A stretch of 30,370 bases of DNA from Chara braunii (GCA_003427395.1 BFEA01000318.1:368189-398558), one strand, 5' to 3'; counted from the stretch's first letter, positions 1 to 9,787 are shown. Notes: generated by a model not told the origin, from the sequence alone. A program made the numbers and translations.

Positions 1-19
1 ACCCTCCTCTTAGGAATAG

Positions 20-592
20 CAGCAAAAAGAAAAGGGGGACAGCGGGCCCCCAAAGGATGAAGCGGAAGGGTTGGAGGGGTCCAAGCGGAATAAATTGAGG
101 CACCTCATTGAGAAAGGGTTGCATAACACAGGACCAGACACAGTTGACAAAATTATTGTGTTCCCAGTCCGGAAAAAGGCAGGAAGGTGGGAGCTTGGCC
201 TATCGCCGGCAGAGACGGACGACCCGTATGCAGCCTCGCATGGGAGCGTGTCGCTGCTAGGATGGCATCTCCAAACAGGAGCACTGCGCATGGATGATAT
301 TAAAGTTTTCTTACAAAACTACTATGAGCCCGGGGCAACGACCATCATCAGCGTCTCCTCCAAGGAACTAAAAATGACATATAAAGACATTTACGTTCGT
401 TTTGAGGAAACGAAGGAGGCTGGTCTGTCATGGGTGTCACACAGTGCGCTGCTGGAGATGCAGCAGTTGAAAATCAAACCGAGTCGGATCTGGTCAGCAG
501 ATGACTTGCTCTCAATCTTCTGCGGGCTCCTGCGCAGGAATGCGTTGAATGGCAGGGTGGACTGGGAGGCGCAGGAATGGCAGCGACTATAA
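20..592 (+). CDS. LINE-A ORF1 protein, C-terminal part
   Basis: This open frame of about 190 codons ends at TAA 590-592. Two in-frame stops at 11-13 and 17-19 separate it from whatever lies upstream, so either the N-terminus is cut by mutation or it lies outside the window. In plant L1 elements this position, about 110 bp before ORF2, is ORF1, an RNA-binding particle protein. I see no zinc knuckle in this part. A segment reading KDIYVRF followed by LSWVSHSALLEM resembles the C-terminal ORF1 piece of LINE-E (KKIRFYYI, then SWFPLALLSSL near 22250-22330), which supports common ancestry, but the match is short. No ATG is evident, so the start given is only the first codon after the stops. Function is inferred mainly from position. 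Confidence 0.55.
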   Translation, partial: QQKEKGDSGPPKDEAEGLEGSKRNKLRHLIEKGLHNTGPDTVDKIIVFPVRKKAGRWELGLSPAETDDPYAASHGSVSLLGWHLQTGALRMDDIKVFLQNYYEPGATTIISVSSKELKMTYKDIYVRFEETKEAGLSWVSHSALLEMQQLKIKPSRIWSADDLLSIFCGLLRRNALNGRVDWEAQEWQRL

Positions 593-699
593 CGAAAAGG
601 GAATAGGTACATAGGTACATAGCGCACTTTCAAACAAAACTGATGGACTGGGTAAAAGTTATGTATGGACGCAATAAGGCCTGGAAATAAACCCTGTAG

Positions 700-3600
700 G
701 CTGCAGACCTGGACCTCAGAACCATAAACGTACATGGGCTCGCGACCTATAAACAAGAAAAAAAACAGGCATTATGGGATCTCCTCAGAGGAGTGGGAGG
801 CAGGACTTGGCCCGACCTGGTGTGCGTCCAAGAGACCCACCTCTTGAACAACCCAGAACACCACAGATCGCACAAGCAGGTTTGGCCACACTAAGCCTAT
901 ACAGCCTATGCTCCGGCACCCGGAAGTGCAGGAGTGGCAGTCTGGGTACCTCCACAGTCCAGATTTGAAGTTGTCTACCATCAGCAGGATGAGGCGGAAG
1001 GGCGGTGGGTCTGTGTATTAGGAATGCTTGAGTTAGAGCTAATTTGCGTTCTGGCAATATATGCTCCGAACTCCGTGAGTGAAAGAAGAAGGCTGTTCGA
1101 GGACCTCAGAACCGTCCCTCCCCAAAGAATCCCGGTGGTCATAGCAGGAGATCTCAACGCAGCACGGGACAGGTAGCTGGACAGGTGGAAAGTGCCCCCC
1201 TCCTGCGCTCGCAATGCCGAAGAGGACAAAATTTTAGTACAAGAACTGTGCACATCCTTCTCTTTATTTGACACTTTTAGACGCCTGCACCCCACAGAAA
1301 AGGCTTACACATGCGTCAAAAGGAACAGTCCGGCAGGCTTGTCTAAATCAAGGATAGACCTCATTCTTGCAGCAGAAGAATTGGCGGGCGGACTCACAGC
1401 AGCCGCCATTTTGCCTGCAAGCCCGTACGCGGGCCTGGACCATAGAATGTGTATAGCAATCTTCACTTTCCGCAAACGGCCGGATTGGGGGCCGGACTAC
1501 TACAAACTTAACACTTCACTACTACGTATGGAATCTTTTAAAACTTACCTACGACAAGTATGGGAGTACTGGCGAGAGCAGGCACCACAAATCGACTCAG
1601 ATATTCAATGGTTCAACAATGGACTCTTTTTCTTAACTAAAAAATGCAGCGAATTTTCGAAACTTCTGGCAGCCCAACGCTACCAGAATGAGGTCAACAT
1701 TATGCAACAGTTGTGCCATCTTGAGCAACAAGATGACGTGCAAGAGAATCATGAGCAAATTAAGCAACTTCAGCATCAACTACAACAATATGCTCAGTAC
1801 CGATGACAAGGTACAAAAATCAGAGGGAAACTCGTGCACTTCTCCACGGAAGGATCAATGGAGGCTCGGTTTTTCCACCTTGCAAAAGCACGTATCCGTC
1901 GCACCACTATAGATGTTCTTCATGACCCGGAAGCGGGAGAGGACTCGCCAGCTCTAACCACTGCCAGATTTACCAAAATCAGACGAGACTTTTTTAAGGA
2001 CCTTTTTGCGTCCCACATACCGGATGTTGGAAGCGCAACCCACCTTCAGAGGATAAATGAGTTTTTAGAACCACTGAATAGGAAGTTGACTCAAGAACAA
2101 CGCACTCTCCTAGAGGCCCCCCTTTCCAAGCAAGAGGTTTGGGCGGCCCTGCTGGAAATGGACGAGGACAAATGACCCGGTATTGACAGTTTTCCCAAAG
2201 AGTTTTGGGAAACCACCTGGGATTTCTTGGACAATGATATCATGAAATTTTACGAAGAAGTGTGGAGCACTGGCGATATGGGTGAAATCGTAGGCCAGGG
2301 AGTGCTCTCGTTGTTATACAAAAAAGGGGACAAAATGGACATCCGAAATTACCGCCCAATTACACTACTGACAGTGGTATACAAAATGTTGGTCAAAGCT
2401 CTGGCCAATAGGATGATCCCAACGATGGAGAATATAATCCACCCGGACCAGATTGCCTTCATGCAGAACCGAACATACAGGAAAACATCTTGCTGGTGCA
2501 TGAAGTTATGCAACTATCCCAACGCCAGGGACGGAACGTCGCCTTAGTGTTTATAGACTTTGAAAAAACCTATAATCACGTGGATTGGTTGTTCCTAGAC
2601 AAATGCTTAGAAAGAATGAATTTTGGCCCGAACTTCATAAGATTAGTGCAAATACCTCACCGGAACGCAACAACCAAAGTACAGGTAAACGGCTCCCTGG
2701 CACCCGCCATCAGGTTAGAGCGGTCGGTCCGTCAGGGTGACCCCATCGCCCCGCTTTTATTTCTGGTCATCATGAAGGCCCTGGCCGCTAACCTACGAGC
2801 TAATAAGGACATATCTAGGATTAAAATTGCCAATATCCCCTAGGAGGCGGTCCCTGTATGCTCGCTGTTCGTCGATGACCTTACAGTTCTGATGAAGGCA
2901 ACCCAACAAAACATGGAGGAAATCCATCAGATGATGCATAGGTTTGCGAGGGTCTCAGACATGACACTTAATTGGGGCAGCAAAACACAGGGATGGTGGA
3001 TTCACTATCAAGGGGGCCGTCCGCCAGAACACCCGCCTGTGAAATGGTTACCTTTGGAAGCTCCCCTGAGGATTCTGGGGGTGTTGATGACAGTCGGGGG
3101 CTGCCCGGCCACCAACGACGAATGGGTCGGCACACCAGCCTTAAACAAAATGAAGGCACGGAAGGAAAAACCCACCTTCCTCTTCGGCAGGTCATTAATC
3201 ATCAACAATGTTGCCTTCGCATCCATATGGTACAAATCCCTGTTGTGGCCCTTAAGTAAAACAGCTACGGCCAACCTAAAAAGGAAAGTCGCAGGCTTCC
3301 TGTGGCGAGGAGACTGTGATAGAACCAATGTCATTAGTTGTGTGGCTTGGGATTCTGTGATTCAGCCAAAAAGTCAGGGGGGGCTGGGGTTAATTGACCC
3401 AACAATCCAAACACAAGCACTACAGGTACAATGGATTAAACGGATTTTGTTCTGTCTAGAGTGCCCCTGGGTACCCCTGGCTTTGGAGCATCTGGCCGAC
3501 CTGGCCACTCCCACCACCTCAGACATACACCCCACGACATGGTTAGAAGACCGATTCTGGATCCTACCACGGCAGCTTTGCCGCAGGCAGGGAGAGGAGG

Positions 3601-4997
3601 GTCGAGGGCTGCAGTTGGATTACTTTTGGCCGAGCCTTCTGAAAACCTGGCGTAAGTTACCTCTTCCAAACAACCCCCCCCCCGACCGATGGGAAGAGGT
3701 TAGCAGGCAACCACTTTTTGGAAACCGATGGCTCACAGATTCCCAAGGCCGGATCAGGAACAGCTCCTCAACACCATGGAAAACTTGGGTCAGGAGAGGA
3801 ATAATGAGGGTCAAGGACTTGTGGGACAATGACAGAAGAAGCTGGAAAACTGTGGAACAATTGAGAGAATTCTTTCGATACTGCCATCATATCGAGCAAC
3901 ACGCAGATGCTTTGATCGAAACAATCCCCCTCGCCTGGTACAAAATCCTGAGGAAGGGGCCTACCATTCAAGAAGGAGACTGGGTTGTAGAAAAAGAGGA
4001 CCTAAACCGGGTGGGTCGTGTCCACAGCTCAGACTCACAAAAAGCTCTGGTGGAATTCCATGACATTAAGAGAGCTGGTAGACTACAAGGCAGTAGAGCT
4101 CCCTTCATATGGAAGGACCAGGAATCTCTATTCCGAATCAGAGTTCTGGAGGAAGGGGAAGACTACACGGCTTTCCAGCCGCAGCAGAGTATTCATGAGC
4201 TGGCTTTTGACCCACTGGAATGGCAATGGGAAACTTCCCAAAAGCCCGCAAGCCCCCATTTCTCCAACTACATTACACTTCACAAATTAACACTCAAATC
4301 CACGTATAGGTTAATGAGACCAAAGCGTAATCTGAGGGACGTAATCATTAACCGATGGGCCAAACACTTGAACATGGATCGCAGCCAGCTTGCGCCAATA
4401 AAATGGTTTCAGGACCGGAAGTACAAACCAGCGAAAGTTACATCGCTGCAATGGCAGATAGCCCACCGCTGCCTGCCAACCAACGACTGGCTGATCGACC
4501 ATATCAATCTGGAACAAAAAGGATTGGCAACCCCCTGGTGCTTGCGATGCCTTAAACACTTCCCACACCACGAGAAGGCGGAGACAATAGAGCATATTTT
4601 TATGCAATGCCCGCTTGCACAATTCACATGGAGATGGTGGGACAGGGTGTGGAGAAAAATGGAAATGTCGATTCCCTGACCATGGTCCTGGCAGGCGATT
4701 TTGGTAGGTCACTGGACAGACCAAGGGGTCTCAGACTTCGCTGAGAACATGTACAGGTTGGGAAGGCGTGCGGTACTATGGGCATTATGGTGGCAGCGGT
4801 GCCTTTTGGCCATGGAGAAGGTATGCGTGGACGGAGCAGAAGTCGAGGAACAGATCCGACAGCAAGTTCAGCTAGAACTGATGCGCAGATGGCTTGCCCC
4901 AAAAACCCAACTCGACATCTTCCAACAAATTGGGGACATGGAGCGGGCAATTACTAAATTTTGTAAAGAATGGCTTGGGGGGGAGAGGGAGGGATGA
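700..4997 (+). pseudogene. LINE-A ORF2 (endonuclease, reverse transcriptase, zf-RVT), degraded
   Basis: ORF2 nicks target DNA and copies the element RNA at the nick. The apurinic-type endonuclease begins with NVHGL at 727, then VCVQETH near 820 and VVIAGDLNA near 1135. Reverse transcriptase motifs follow: PGID at 2176, LLYKKGD near 2311, FIDFEKTYNHVDW at about 2550, SVRQGDPIAPLLF near 2730 and the catalytic box FVDD at about 2868. The post-RT region includes FLWRGD, GGLGLIDP and a zf-RVT knuckle with Cys pairs at about 4539-4550 and HIF..C near 4590. Stops interrupt the frame at 889-891 (TAA), 1174-1176 (TAG), 1804-1806 (TGA), 2173-2175 (TGA), 2841-2843 (TAG) and 4677-4679 (TGA). A one-base loss near 2472 moves the frame. 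No ATG is seen before NVHGL; the frame opens after a TAG at 697-699. Despite this, almost the full protein is readable, so decay is recent to moderate. Confidence 0.9.
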
Positions 4998-5366
4998 ATC
5001 GCGAAAGTAGAGTGGTCCAAAGATGACCCAAACAGCAACAAAGAAGTGGTGGAGGGAGCAAGGGACTACAGACTGATTTTTAAGGACTGGACCCACGTTG
5101 AGCCCTCCTTCCCCTCTCGTCCCCCATCAGACTTTCCAGACCCTTTCCCCCCCCACGCTCTCTCCTTGGCAAAAGTGCTTGTTTAAACGGATAGATAAAG
5201 GAAGGGGGAGACGGCATCACTGATGCCCCTCAGTGACCCTCCCCCCCTGACGCCCGAGGATGAGGCGCTCTTTCCCTAACCTTGCTCACCCTTCTTCAAC
5301 TCCTTCCCGGCCTGTGTCCGCAAAGGGACGCTGGACCCGCTTTCCAGCAAGGGCGCTGTCACTGTT
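4998..5366 (+). other. LINE-A 3' UTR, first part
   Basis: A non-coding, C- and T-rich stretch follows the last readable zf-RVT codons. A segment near 5063-5160 (beginning ctacagactg) is homologous to LINE-D sequence at 25037-25150, which identifies both as the same 3' UTR and shows where LINE-E interrupted LINE-D. Confidence 0.7.
5330..5348 (+). repeat. LINE tail hairpin, copy a
   Basis: GCTGGA (5330-5335) and TCCAGC (5343-5348) form a perfect 6-bp stem around the 7-base loop cccgctt, preceded by GGGAC. It is one of nine copies of the same hairpin in LINE 3' ends in this window. Confidence 0.75.
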
Positions 5367-5512
5367 GTTATATAGACTGTCCAAGCAGGAGGAGGAGGGC
5401 TTTAAACCCCAGGCAATACTTTGGGGGAGGGTTCGGCCCTGATTTTAGGGTGATGTGGTTCCTCACAATCTTGGGGACTATTGGGTCTTTTTGTAAAGCA
5501 ATGGTATAGGAC
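5367..5512. repeat. First copy of a 146-bp artefactual duplication
   Basis: This 146-bp sequence, starting gttatatagactg and ending gtataggac, recurs without a single difference at 5551-5696, on the far side of a synthetic adapter. Only one copy is expected in the genome. Confidence 0.95.
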
Positions 5513-5550
5513 CTGTCTCTTATACACATCTAGATGTGTATAAGAGACAG
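5513..5550. other. Synthetic Tn5 mosaic-end junction adapter (Nextera mate-pair), assembly artefact
   Basis: These 38 bases are a perfect palindrome made of the 19-bp Tn5 mosaic end (starting CTGTCTCTTATACACATCT) joined to its reverse complement. That is the circularisation junction adapter of Nextera mate-pair libraries. It is an engineered sequence and is not expected in a plant genome. Perfect 146-bp copies on both sides are what an assembler makes when it merges reads that run across the junction. About 184 bp of this window is therefore spurious. Confidence 0.96.
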
Positions 5551-5696
5551 GTTATATAGACTGTCCAAGCAGGAGGAGGAGGGCTTTAAACCCCAGGCAA
5601 TACTTTGGGGGAGGGTTCGGCCCTGATTTTAGGGTGATGTGGTTCCTCACAATCTTGGGGACTATTGGGTCTTTTTGTAAAGCAATGGTATAGGAC
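5551..5696. repeat. Second copy of the 146-bp artefactual duplication
   Basis: It is identical to 5367-5512 in length and, on reading through, in sequence. Normal genomic sequence appears to resume at 5697. Confidence 0.95.
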
Positions 5697-5930
5697 GTAG
5701 AACCCAGTCCCCAGAAAATAACTTGTCTAAGCTTTCTCAGTAATCTTAGCCAAGAGGGAGGAAAACTAGTTCTTCAGTAGTACACACCTGGTGCCTGGAC
5801 ATGGGGCGAAGAGGTTCTTCCCCTCCTTAAAAAGACCTGTACAGTCAATCCTCTGGACGCCAGAGTCATCAATGCTGGCAGGTTCTCAGGTCACTTATCT
5901 ACTTTCATTCTGTATTCTGTACTCTTCATA
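5697..5930. other. Non-coding, no recognised feature
   Basis: I see no reading frame, RNA gene or repeat motif here. It may be the continuation of the LINE-A 3' UTR, since a tail hairpin on the same strand follows at 5937. Confidence 0.4.
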
Positions 5931-6071
5931 TGGGATGCTGGACCCGGTTTTCAGCAGGTGACGCTCCCCACCAATAGATGGAGCCTCTCCCCGGGTGCTA
6001 GTGGTGTCTGATCTCAAGTCAGCATCACTAGCACTATAGGGGGTGTTCTTCCAAAAAAAAAAAAAAAAAAA
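5931..6071 (+). mobile_element. LINE 3' tail with poly(A), tail copy b
   Basis: The tail contains the GCTGGA/TTCAGC hairpin (5937-5942, 5950-5955, loop cccggtt) and a second hairpin GCTCC/GGAGC (5963-5967, 5980-5984). It ends in tgttcttcc plus 19 A (6053-6071). The fragment at 28841-28961 has the same order, the same spacing of about 97 bases from hairpin to A tract, and the matching end tgttcatcc. It is either a 5'-truncated LINE copy or the real 3' end of LINE-A. The base after the A tract is inside LINE-B. Confidence 0.75.
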
Positions 6072-7476
6072 GTGTTCTTGCTTTTGCTTCTCTCATCCCC
6101 GATGGAGGGTTCGTGGTCCAAAGCCATTCATCAGGGTCCAGGGGGAGGTCCTCAATTGGCACTCGTGGACGAAACGCCTTCTGGTGCCCTCCGTTCTCTG
6201 TGACCCTGATGCGATACACCTCTTTTTAATTCTTCCATATGAAGGGTTGTTGTTTGCTTCCTAGTTCCTCGCCCTTCAAAATGAAAAAAACCTCTATAAG
6301 TACGCGTGAGTGGTCAGCGAGGTGTATGTAGCCTACTTCTTGTGCTCGGTCGGGGAGTCCCACCCAGTCACCTTCCTTCACGCAGGGTCCTTTTCTAAGG
6401 GTGGTGTACCAATGAAGGGGTAAACTGTCAATCAGCTCCTCCAATACCCTCTCGGTAAAGTGGCAATACCGTAGTGTTGCTCTTATCCTTCCACTGCTCT
6501 TCCATTCCCTTCCCTCTGCGCCCCAAAGTTCCCCCACCCTACGTATACCGTGTTTCGCCCATCCCTTCCANGGGGAGTCNGAGGCATTNCNCACCCTCCC
6601 CCCGGAGTCTGTTATTAAACGATTCCCNAAAAGGGGTTGCNNGTATATTTCTTCCCATCGCTCTGGTGGCGGCTTATCAGGAGGGGGGAGCTTCCTCCAT
6701 GTACGTATAAGACGGATCCAGAATCTATCTGTAGGGTCCCCATTTCTGTATTTCCTGGTTAGCCTCCAGTATTTATCCTCCAACCATGTGTAGGGGTCAA
6801 TTTCGGGCGGGGATTCTGGGGCCAGGTCGGCGATTTGTGTCAGGGCAAGGGGAACCCATGGGGAGGTTGGTGAGAAAATGATGTGCTGAAGCCAGCGGAT
6901 GGAGAGTGCTTGAAATTGTGTAGCCGGATCCACAATTCCTAATCCGCCTCTGTTCTTAGGTTGGATCACTGAGTCCCATGCTACGCGGCTAATCGCATGG
7001 GTGTTGCTGCTATCTCCCCTCCATAAGAAGGCCGCTAACTGTTGTTTAAGTACTTTGAGCCCTCCGTTACTCATTGGCCATAAGATGGCCTTGTACCAGA
7101 GTGTGGCCAAGACCACATTATTGATAATGAGAGCTCGGCCAAAGATAGACGTGTGCTTATTGTTCCATTTTTCTAGTTTAACTTGTGCTGGTCCAGTCAG
7201 CCACTCGTCGTTAGACGCTGGCCTGCCTTTAGCAGTGATGAGCGCCCCTAGGATTCTAAGGGGGTCCTCAGGAGGTAGCCATGTGACTTGAGGGTATTTT
7301 GGAGGTCTTCCCCCCTGGTGATGCAACCACCACCCGGTAGTCTTCTGTCCCCAATTAACGGTCATATCCGAGATAAGGCAAAATTTATTCATAAGGTGAT
7401 GGATTTCCTCCATATTGGCCGCTGTCGCCTCTAACATAATGGTAAGGTCATCTGCAAATAGGGAACAGATAGGTAG
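6072..7476 (-). pseudogene. LINE-B ORF2 fragment (end of RT, post-RT region), 5'-truncated
   Basis: On the minus strand this reads from the RT catalytic box (PICSLFADDLTI, 7473 downwards) through SDMTVNWG, SIFGRALIINNV, AAFLWRGD, VAWDSVIQPKNRGGLGIVDP and the long linker to YRIRVTENGG. It aligns along its length with LINE-A ORF2 and is the same family. It lacks the endonuclease, most of the RT and the zf-RVT. One in-frame stop (TAA, 6226-6228) interrupts it. Seven ambiguous bases (6571, 6580, 6589, 6591, 6628, 6641-6642) obscure a few codons. The 5' cut at about 7476 is abrupt, as expected for a 5'-truncated LINE. The other end stops at the poly(A) of a plus-strand tail, so something inserted into it. 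The product is inactive. Confidence 0.88.
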
Positions 7477-7499
7477 GTGTCAGTTACGACCACTTACTC

Positions 7500-7910
7500 A
7501 AAACTTTTGTTGCAGCGATGAACAAGAGGCTGAGGCCATGATCAAATGCGCTAATACAAAATGTGAGCGTGCACACTTGGAAGTGGGAAGTTATTCTGGG
7601 TCGAGATGTTTGAGTTCTCCGAAGAAGGAGTGTCTCTTAAACTCCTATCTCTCTATGATGGCCCTTGGAAGGTGTTGAAGGTATTGGTCCTTCGTATGTG
7701 ATTGACGTGCCTCCTCATCTCCGCATGTATCCGGTCTTTCACGCATCCAAACTGTTTCCGTATCGTGCTCCTCGTTCCTTTCCTTACAGCGAGCTTAGTA
7801 TGATCGCTCGTGCTATAGATGGTGGTCACGTGATCGATAGGATTGTGAGTCATACTGGTAGGGGACGCAACAGAGTTCCAAGTTCACTTCTTGTACCACC
7901 CACTAAATGA
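7500..7910 (+). pseudogene. Ty3/gypsy integrase C-terminal (GPY/F-like) fragment
   Basis: Ty3/gypsy integrases end in a DNA-binding GPY/F module, often followed by a chromodomain that guides insertion. Here EAMIKCANTKCERAHLEVG (about 7525-7585) resembles the helix before that module. LSLYDGPWKVLK (7648-7680) matches the GPF motif, and VPPHLRMYPVFHASKLFPY (about 7706-7765) matches the conserved PP..RIHPVFHVS..KPY stretch. HVIDRIVSHTGRGRN (about 7825-7870) looks like the start of a chromodomain, cut short at TGA 7908-7910. The three pieces sit in different frames, so at least two indels have occurred. No LTR, protease or RT is visible nearby. It is a relic. Confidence 0.7.
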
Positions 7911-8269
7911 TTGTACAATTTTTTTTATTTTTATTTTTTTTATTTTTTTTATTTTTTTTGTACAAGATTTCAAAGAAGGAATTGGTCCAAAGTGCACCCA
8001 AGTCGCCAAAGCATAGGAGCTACATATTATTTCTGATGCATAGACGAAAAGCATTGCTGCTCTCACGCCACAGCGTATTCCAGATCCATCTTTGCAATAT
8101 TCACCTATGATGCATTTTGCAGGGACTCTGAGTGAATTACTCGCTCAAAGGGACCTTGGTCTTGAGGCGGGGGGTAGTTTAATGACAGCCCAAAACACAG
8201 ACTGAGAACGCTGCTGATTTTTTTGTTTTGCCGCTAGAATGAATGCCTTGCTAAGATTCCCGCGTCCTG
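7911..8269. other. Non-coding, T-rich tract then no recognised feature
   Basis: 7918-7962 is a T-rich tract broken by single A residues. The remainder to 8269 shows no motif I recognise. Confidence 0.5.
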
Positions 8270-8285
8270 CCGAGTTTTCCAAGTC

Positions 8286-8360
8286 TGTGTGTGTGCGTGC
8301 TTGCTGGTCTGCTTGCCTGTCTGAGTGCGTGTCGGCCTGAGTGTGTGTGTGACCCGCAAG
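8286..8360. repeat. TG-rich low-complexity tract
   Basis: Imperfect repetition of tgtgtg, tgcgtg, tctgcttgcctg and similar units; a decayed microsatellite. Confidence 0.6.
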
Positions 8361-8384
8361 TGCACTTGTTTGTGTGGAGGCGCC

Positions 8385-8416
8385 ACAGGTAAGTATCAGG
8401 GGCGGTACTTACCTGT
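8385..8416. repeat. 11-bp inverted repeat whose arm is a 5' splice-site consensus
   Basis: acaggtaagta (8385-8395) is repeated in perfect inversion as tacttacctgt (8406-8416), with 10 bases between. CAG|GTAAGT is the ideal 5' splice site, so it reads as a donor site on both strands. No gene around it uses it that I can see. Confidence 0.6.
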
Positions 8417-8873
8417 CACCGTGACTCTGAGAGCTACAGCGGGCAAAACAGGCCCGCGACACTTAGAGAAGCAGAAAAACACTCACGTAGTAGGTAGGCG
8501 GTAACGCTCGAGTGGCAGCAGATGAGCAGACCAAGACAAAAGTTGGCATTTTTCACTTCTTTTTTTTTTTCACACACACACACACACTCGCCCCTTATAT
8601 TATTGGGGGCATCAGTCGGGTTGCTTATTACCAGCAAGCAGCACAGTTACAGAAAGAAACCTAAGTTCAATCAGAAAGAAGAAAAGACCAACCTGCCCAG
8701 TTCCGACCGGGGACTCCATCTCCTTTTTCCTAAAATCCTTGGCACACCCCCTTTTGTCGCACTTCCGGGCCTACAGGGCCCTACACCCACTCCAGTCAGG
8801 AAGTCGCGCTCGGCATGAGGTTGGGCGTCACATACTTTCATTTTCAGGGTGCGTTATGTTGGGGGGAACACGG
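8417..8873. other. Non-coding, short CA microsatellite
   Basis: A T10 tract and (CA)n lie at about 8560-8586. I see nothing else supported in this stretch. Confidence 0.45.
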
Positions 8874-8893
8874 TAGCTGTACAGATATCTCTG

Positions 8894-8924
<31 letters not shown>

Positions 8925-8940
8925 GTTGTACAGATATCTC
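8874..8940 (-). mobile_element. Homopolymer-only insertion flanked by 18-bp direct repeats
   Basis: tag(c/t)tgtacagatatctc occurs at 8874-8891 and 8923-8940 (17 of 18 bases equal). Between them lie only TGGG and 27 T. The structure is that of a retroposition event in which just a poly(A) tract (minus strand) was inserted with a TSD. The CCCA next to the A tract is odd for standard target-primed reverse transcription. Confidence 0.6.
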
Positions 8941-8999
8941 CACTTTCGTGGTCAGAAAAATGAGATAGAGGTGCAGTGGAACAACACCATACAAACAAT

Positions 9000-9040
9000 T
9001 GTATATATAGTATATACATACATATATATATATATAAATA
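9000..9040. repeat. TA-rich microsatellite
   Basis: Imperfect (TA)n with interspersed (CATA) units. Confidence 0.7.
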
Positions 9041-9279
9041 GATTGTATAGGTGCATTGAACAAGGCCCGAAGTCTGAGACCAAACACTGTCAGGAGGAGT
9101 GAAACCTCTGGATGCTCTCCTTTCTCTCTGTGGCCATAAATAAGCATGAAACATAAACAGATAACACCTCACCACCTCTACACTCATCAATAGCTCATTA
9201 AAGCTTGTCCAGGAGAACACATTCAGAACATACAAGTGTGCAATCATTACCACAGTAAAAGATCTGCATTGAGAGATTT

Positions 9280-9300
9280 CAAAACTTTTTCAAAGTTTTG
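9280..9300. repeat. 9-bp perfect inverted repeat
   Basis: caaaacttt (9280-9288) and aaagttttg (9292-9300) are separated by 3 bases. It lies just before a T9 tract that begins a minus-strand LINE tail. Confidence 0.5.
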
Positions 9301-9408
9301 TTTTTTTTTCCTCCCTCTTCCTCCCCCCCCCCCCCCTTAAGCCGGGAAGCGGGCCCAGTGTCCCCTCACATGAATGCTGCAGCCATGCGAGGCTGAGAGA
9401 GGCAGGCT
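9301..9408 (-). mobile_element. Short LINE 3' end, tail copy f
   Basis: Read on the minus strand, gcagcattcatgtgaggg leads into hairpin CTGGG/CCCGG (plus-strand arms 9341-9345 and 9353-9357, loop of 7), then a purine-rich run with 13 G, then A9. It is nearly the same sequence as 9457-9540 and 10266-10340, so it belongs to a tail subfamily. No coding part remains: a strongly 5'-truncated copy. Confidence 0.65.
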
Positions 9409-9420
9409 TCTTTTTTCTCC

Positions 9421-9552
9421 TTCTTCTTTTTTAAACGAAAACAACTTTCAATTAAAGCCGGGAAATGGGCCCAGCGTCCCTCACATGAATGCTGCAGCCA
9501 TACAAGGCTGAGAAAGGCACTTCCAGCCAATCCCATCCCCGACCACAGCCGT
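9421..9552 (-). mobile_element. Short LINE 3' end, tail copy g
   Basis: It shares about 80 bases with copies f and h (cctcacatgaatgctgcag on the plus strand). The hairpin arms are 9458-9462 and 9470-9474 around a 7-base loop. The A-rich end on the minus strand lies at about 9410-9433 and is impure. Extra bases on each side extend the stem by one G-C pair. Confidence 0.65.
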
Positions 9553-9772
9553 CCAGTTGCCGAGACCCAGCCCCCCCAGTACTGTAAGGCTCAAGTTGCA
9601 AAAAGGAAAGAAAGGAGGAAAACGCTCCAAAAAACAGCATGCCCAAGGCACAAAGGAAAACTACCATCCTGTAAAGGCTAACCATATCCTATCTGGGTTT
9701 CCACACAGTCAGCAACGCAGCCAGTCACATATGTCACGACTCATACTCCATGGAAAAAGGACTTAATCCTAT

Positions 9773-9787
9773 AAAAGGTAACCATAT
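9773..9787. repeat. TSD of the U2 retrocopy, left copy
   Basis: aaaaggtaaccatat here is repeated exactly at 9898-9912, bracketing the U2 sequence and its A-rich tail. The last two bases (9786-9787) overlap the first two bases of U2. Confidence 0.85.

Larger units (their letters stand above)
1..5512 (+). mobile_element. LINE-A, L1-type non-LTR retrotransposon, 5' end outside window
   Basis: The order ORF1, about 110 bp spacer, ORF2 (endonuclease, reverse transcriptase, zf-RVT C-terminus), pyrimidine-rich 3' UTR is that of a plant L1-type LINE. The 5' end lies left of the window. The 3' UTR carries the conserved tail hairpin at 5330-5348. The true 3' end is uncertain. It may stop near the adapter artefact at 5513, or run on to the poly(A) at 6053-6071, in which case LINE-A is inserted tail-first into LINE-B, which lies on the opposite strand directly after that poly(A). 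ORF2 is broken, so the copy is inactive. Confidence 0.85.

Noticed and set aside
1804-4679. Recoded TGA codons in LINE-A
   Set aside because: TGA, TAA and TAG all occur as interruptions together with a frameshift, so pseudogene decay is simpler than recoding.
5513-5550. Perfect 38-bp palindrome resembling a transposon junction
   Set aside because: It is the synthetic Tn5 mosaic-end junction adapter, not a natural element.
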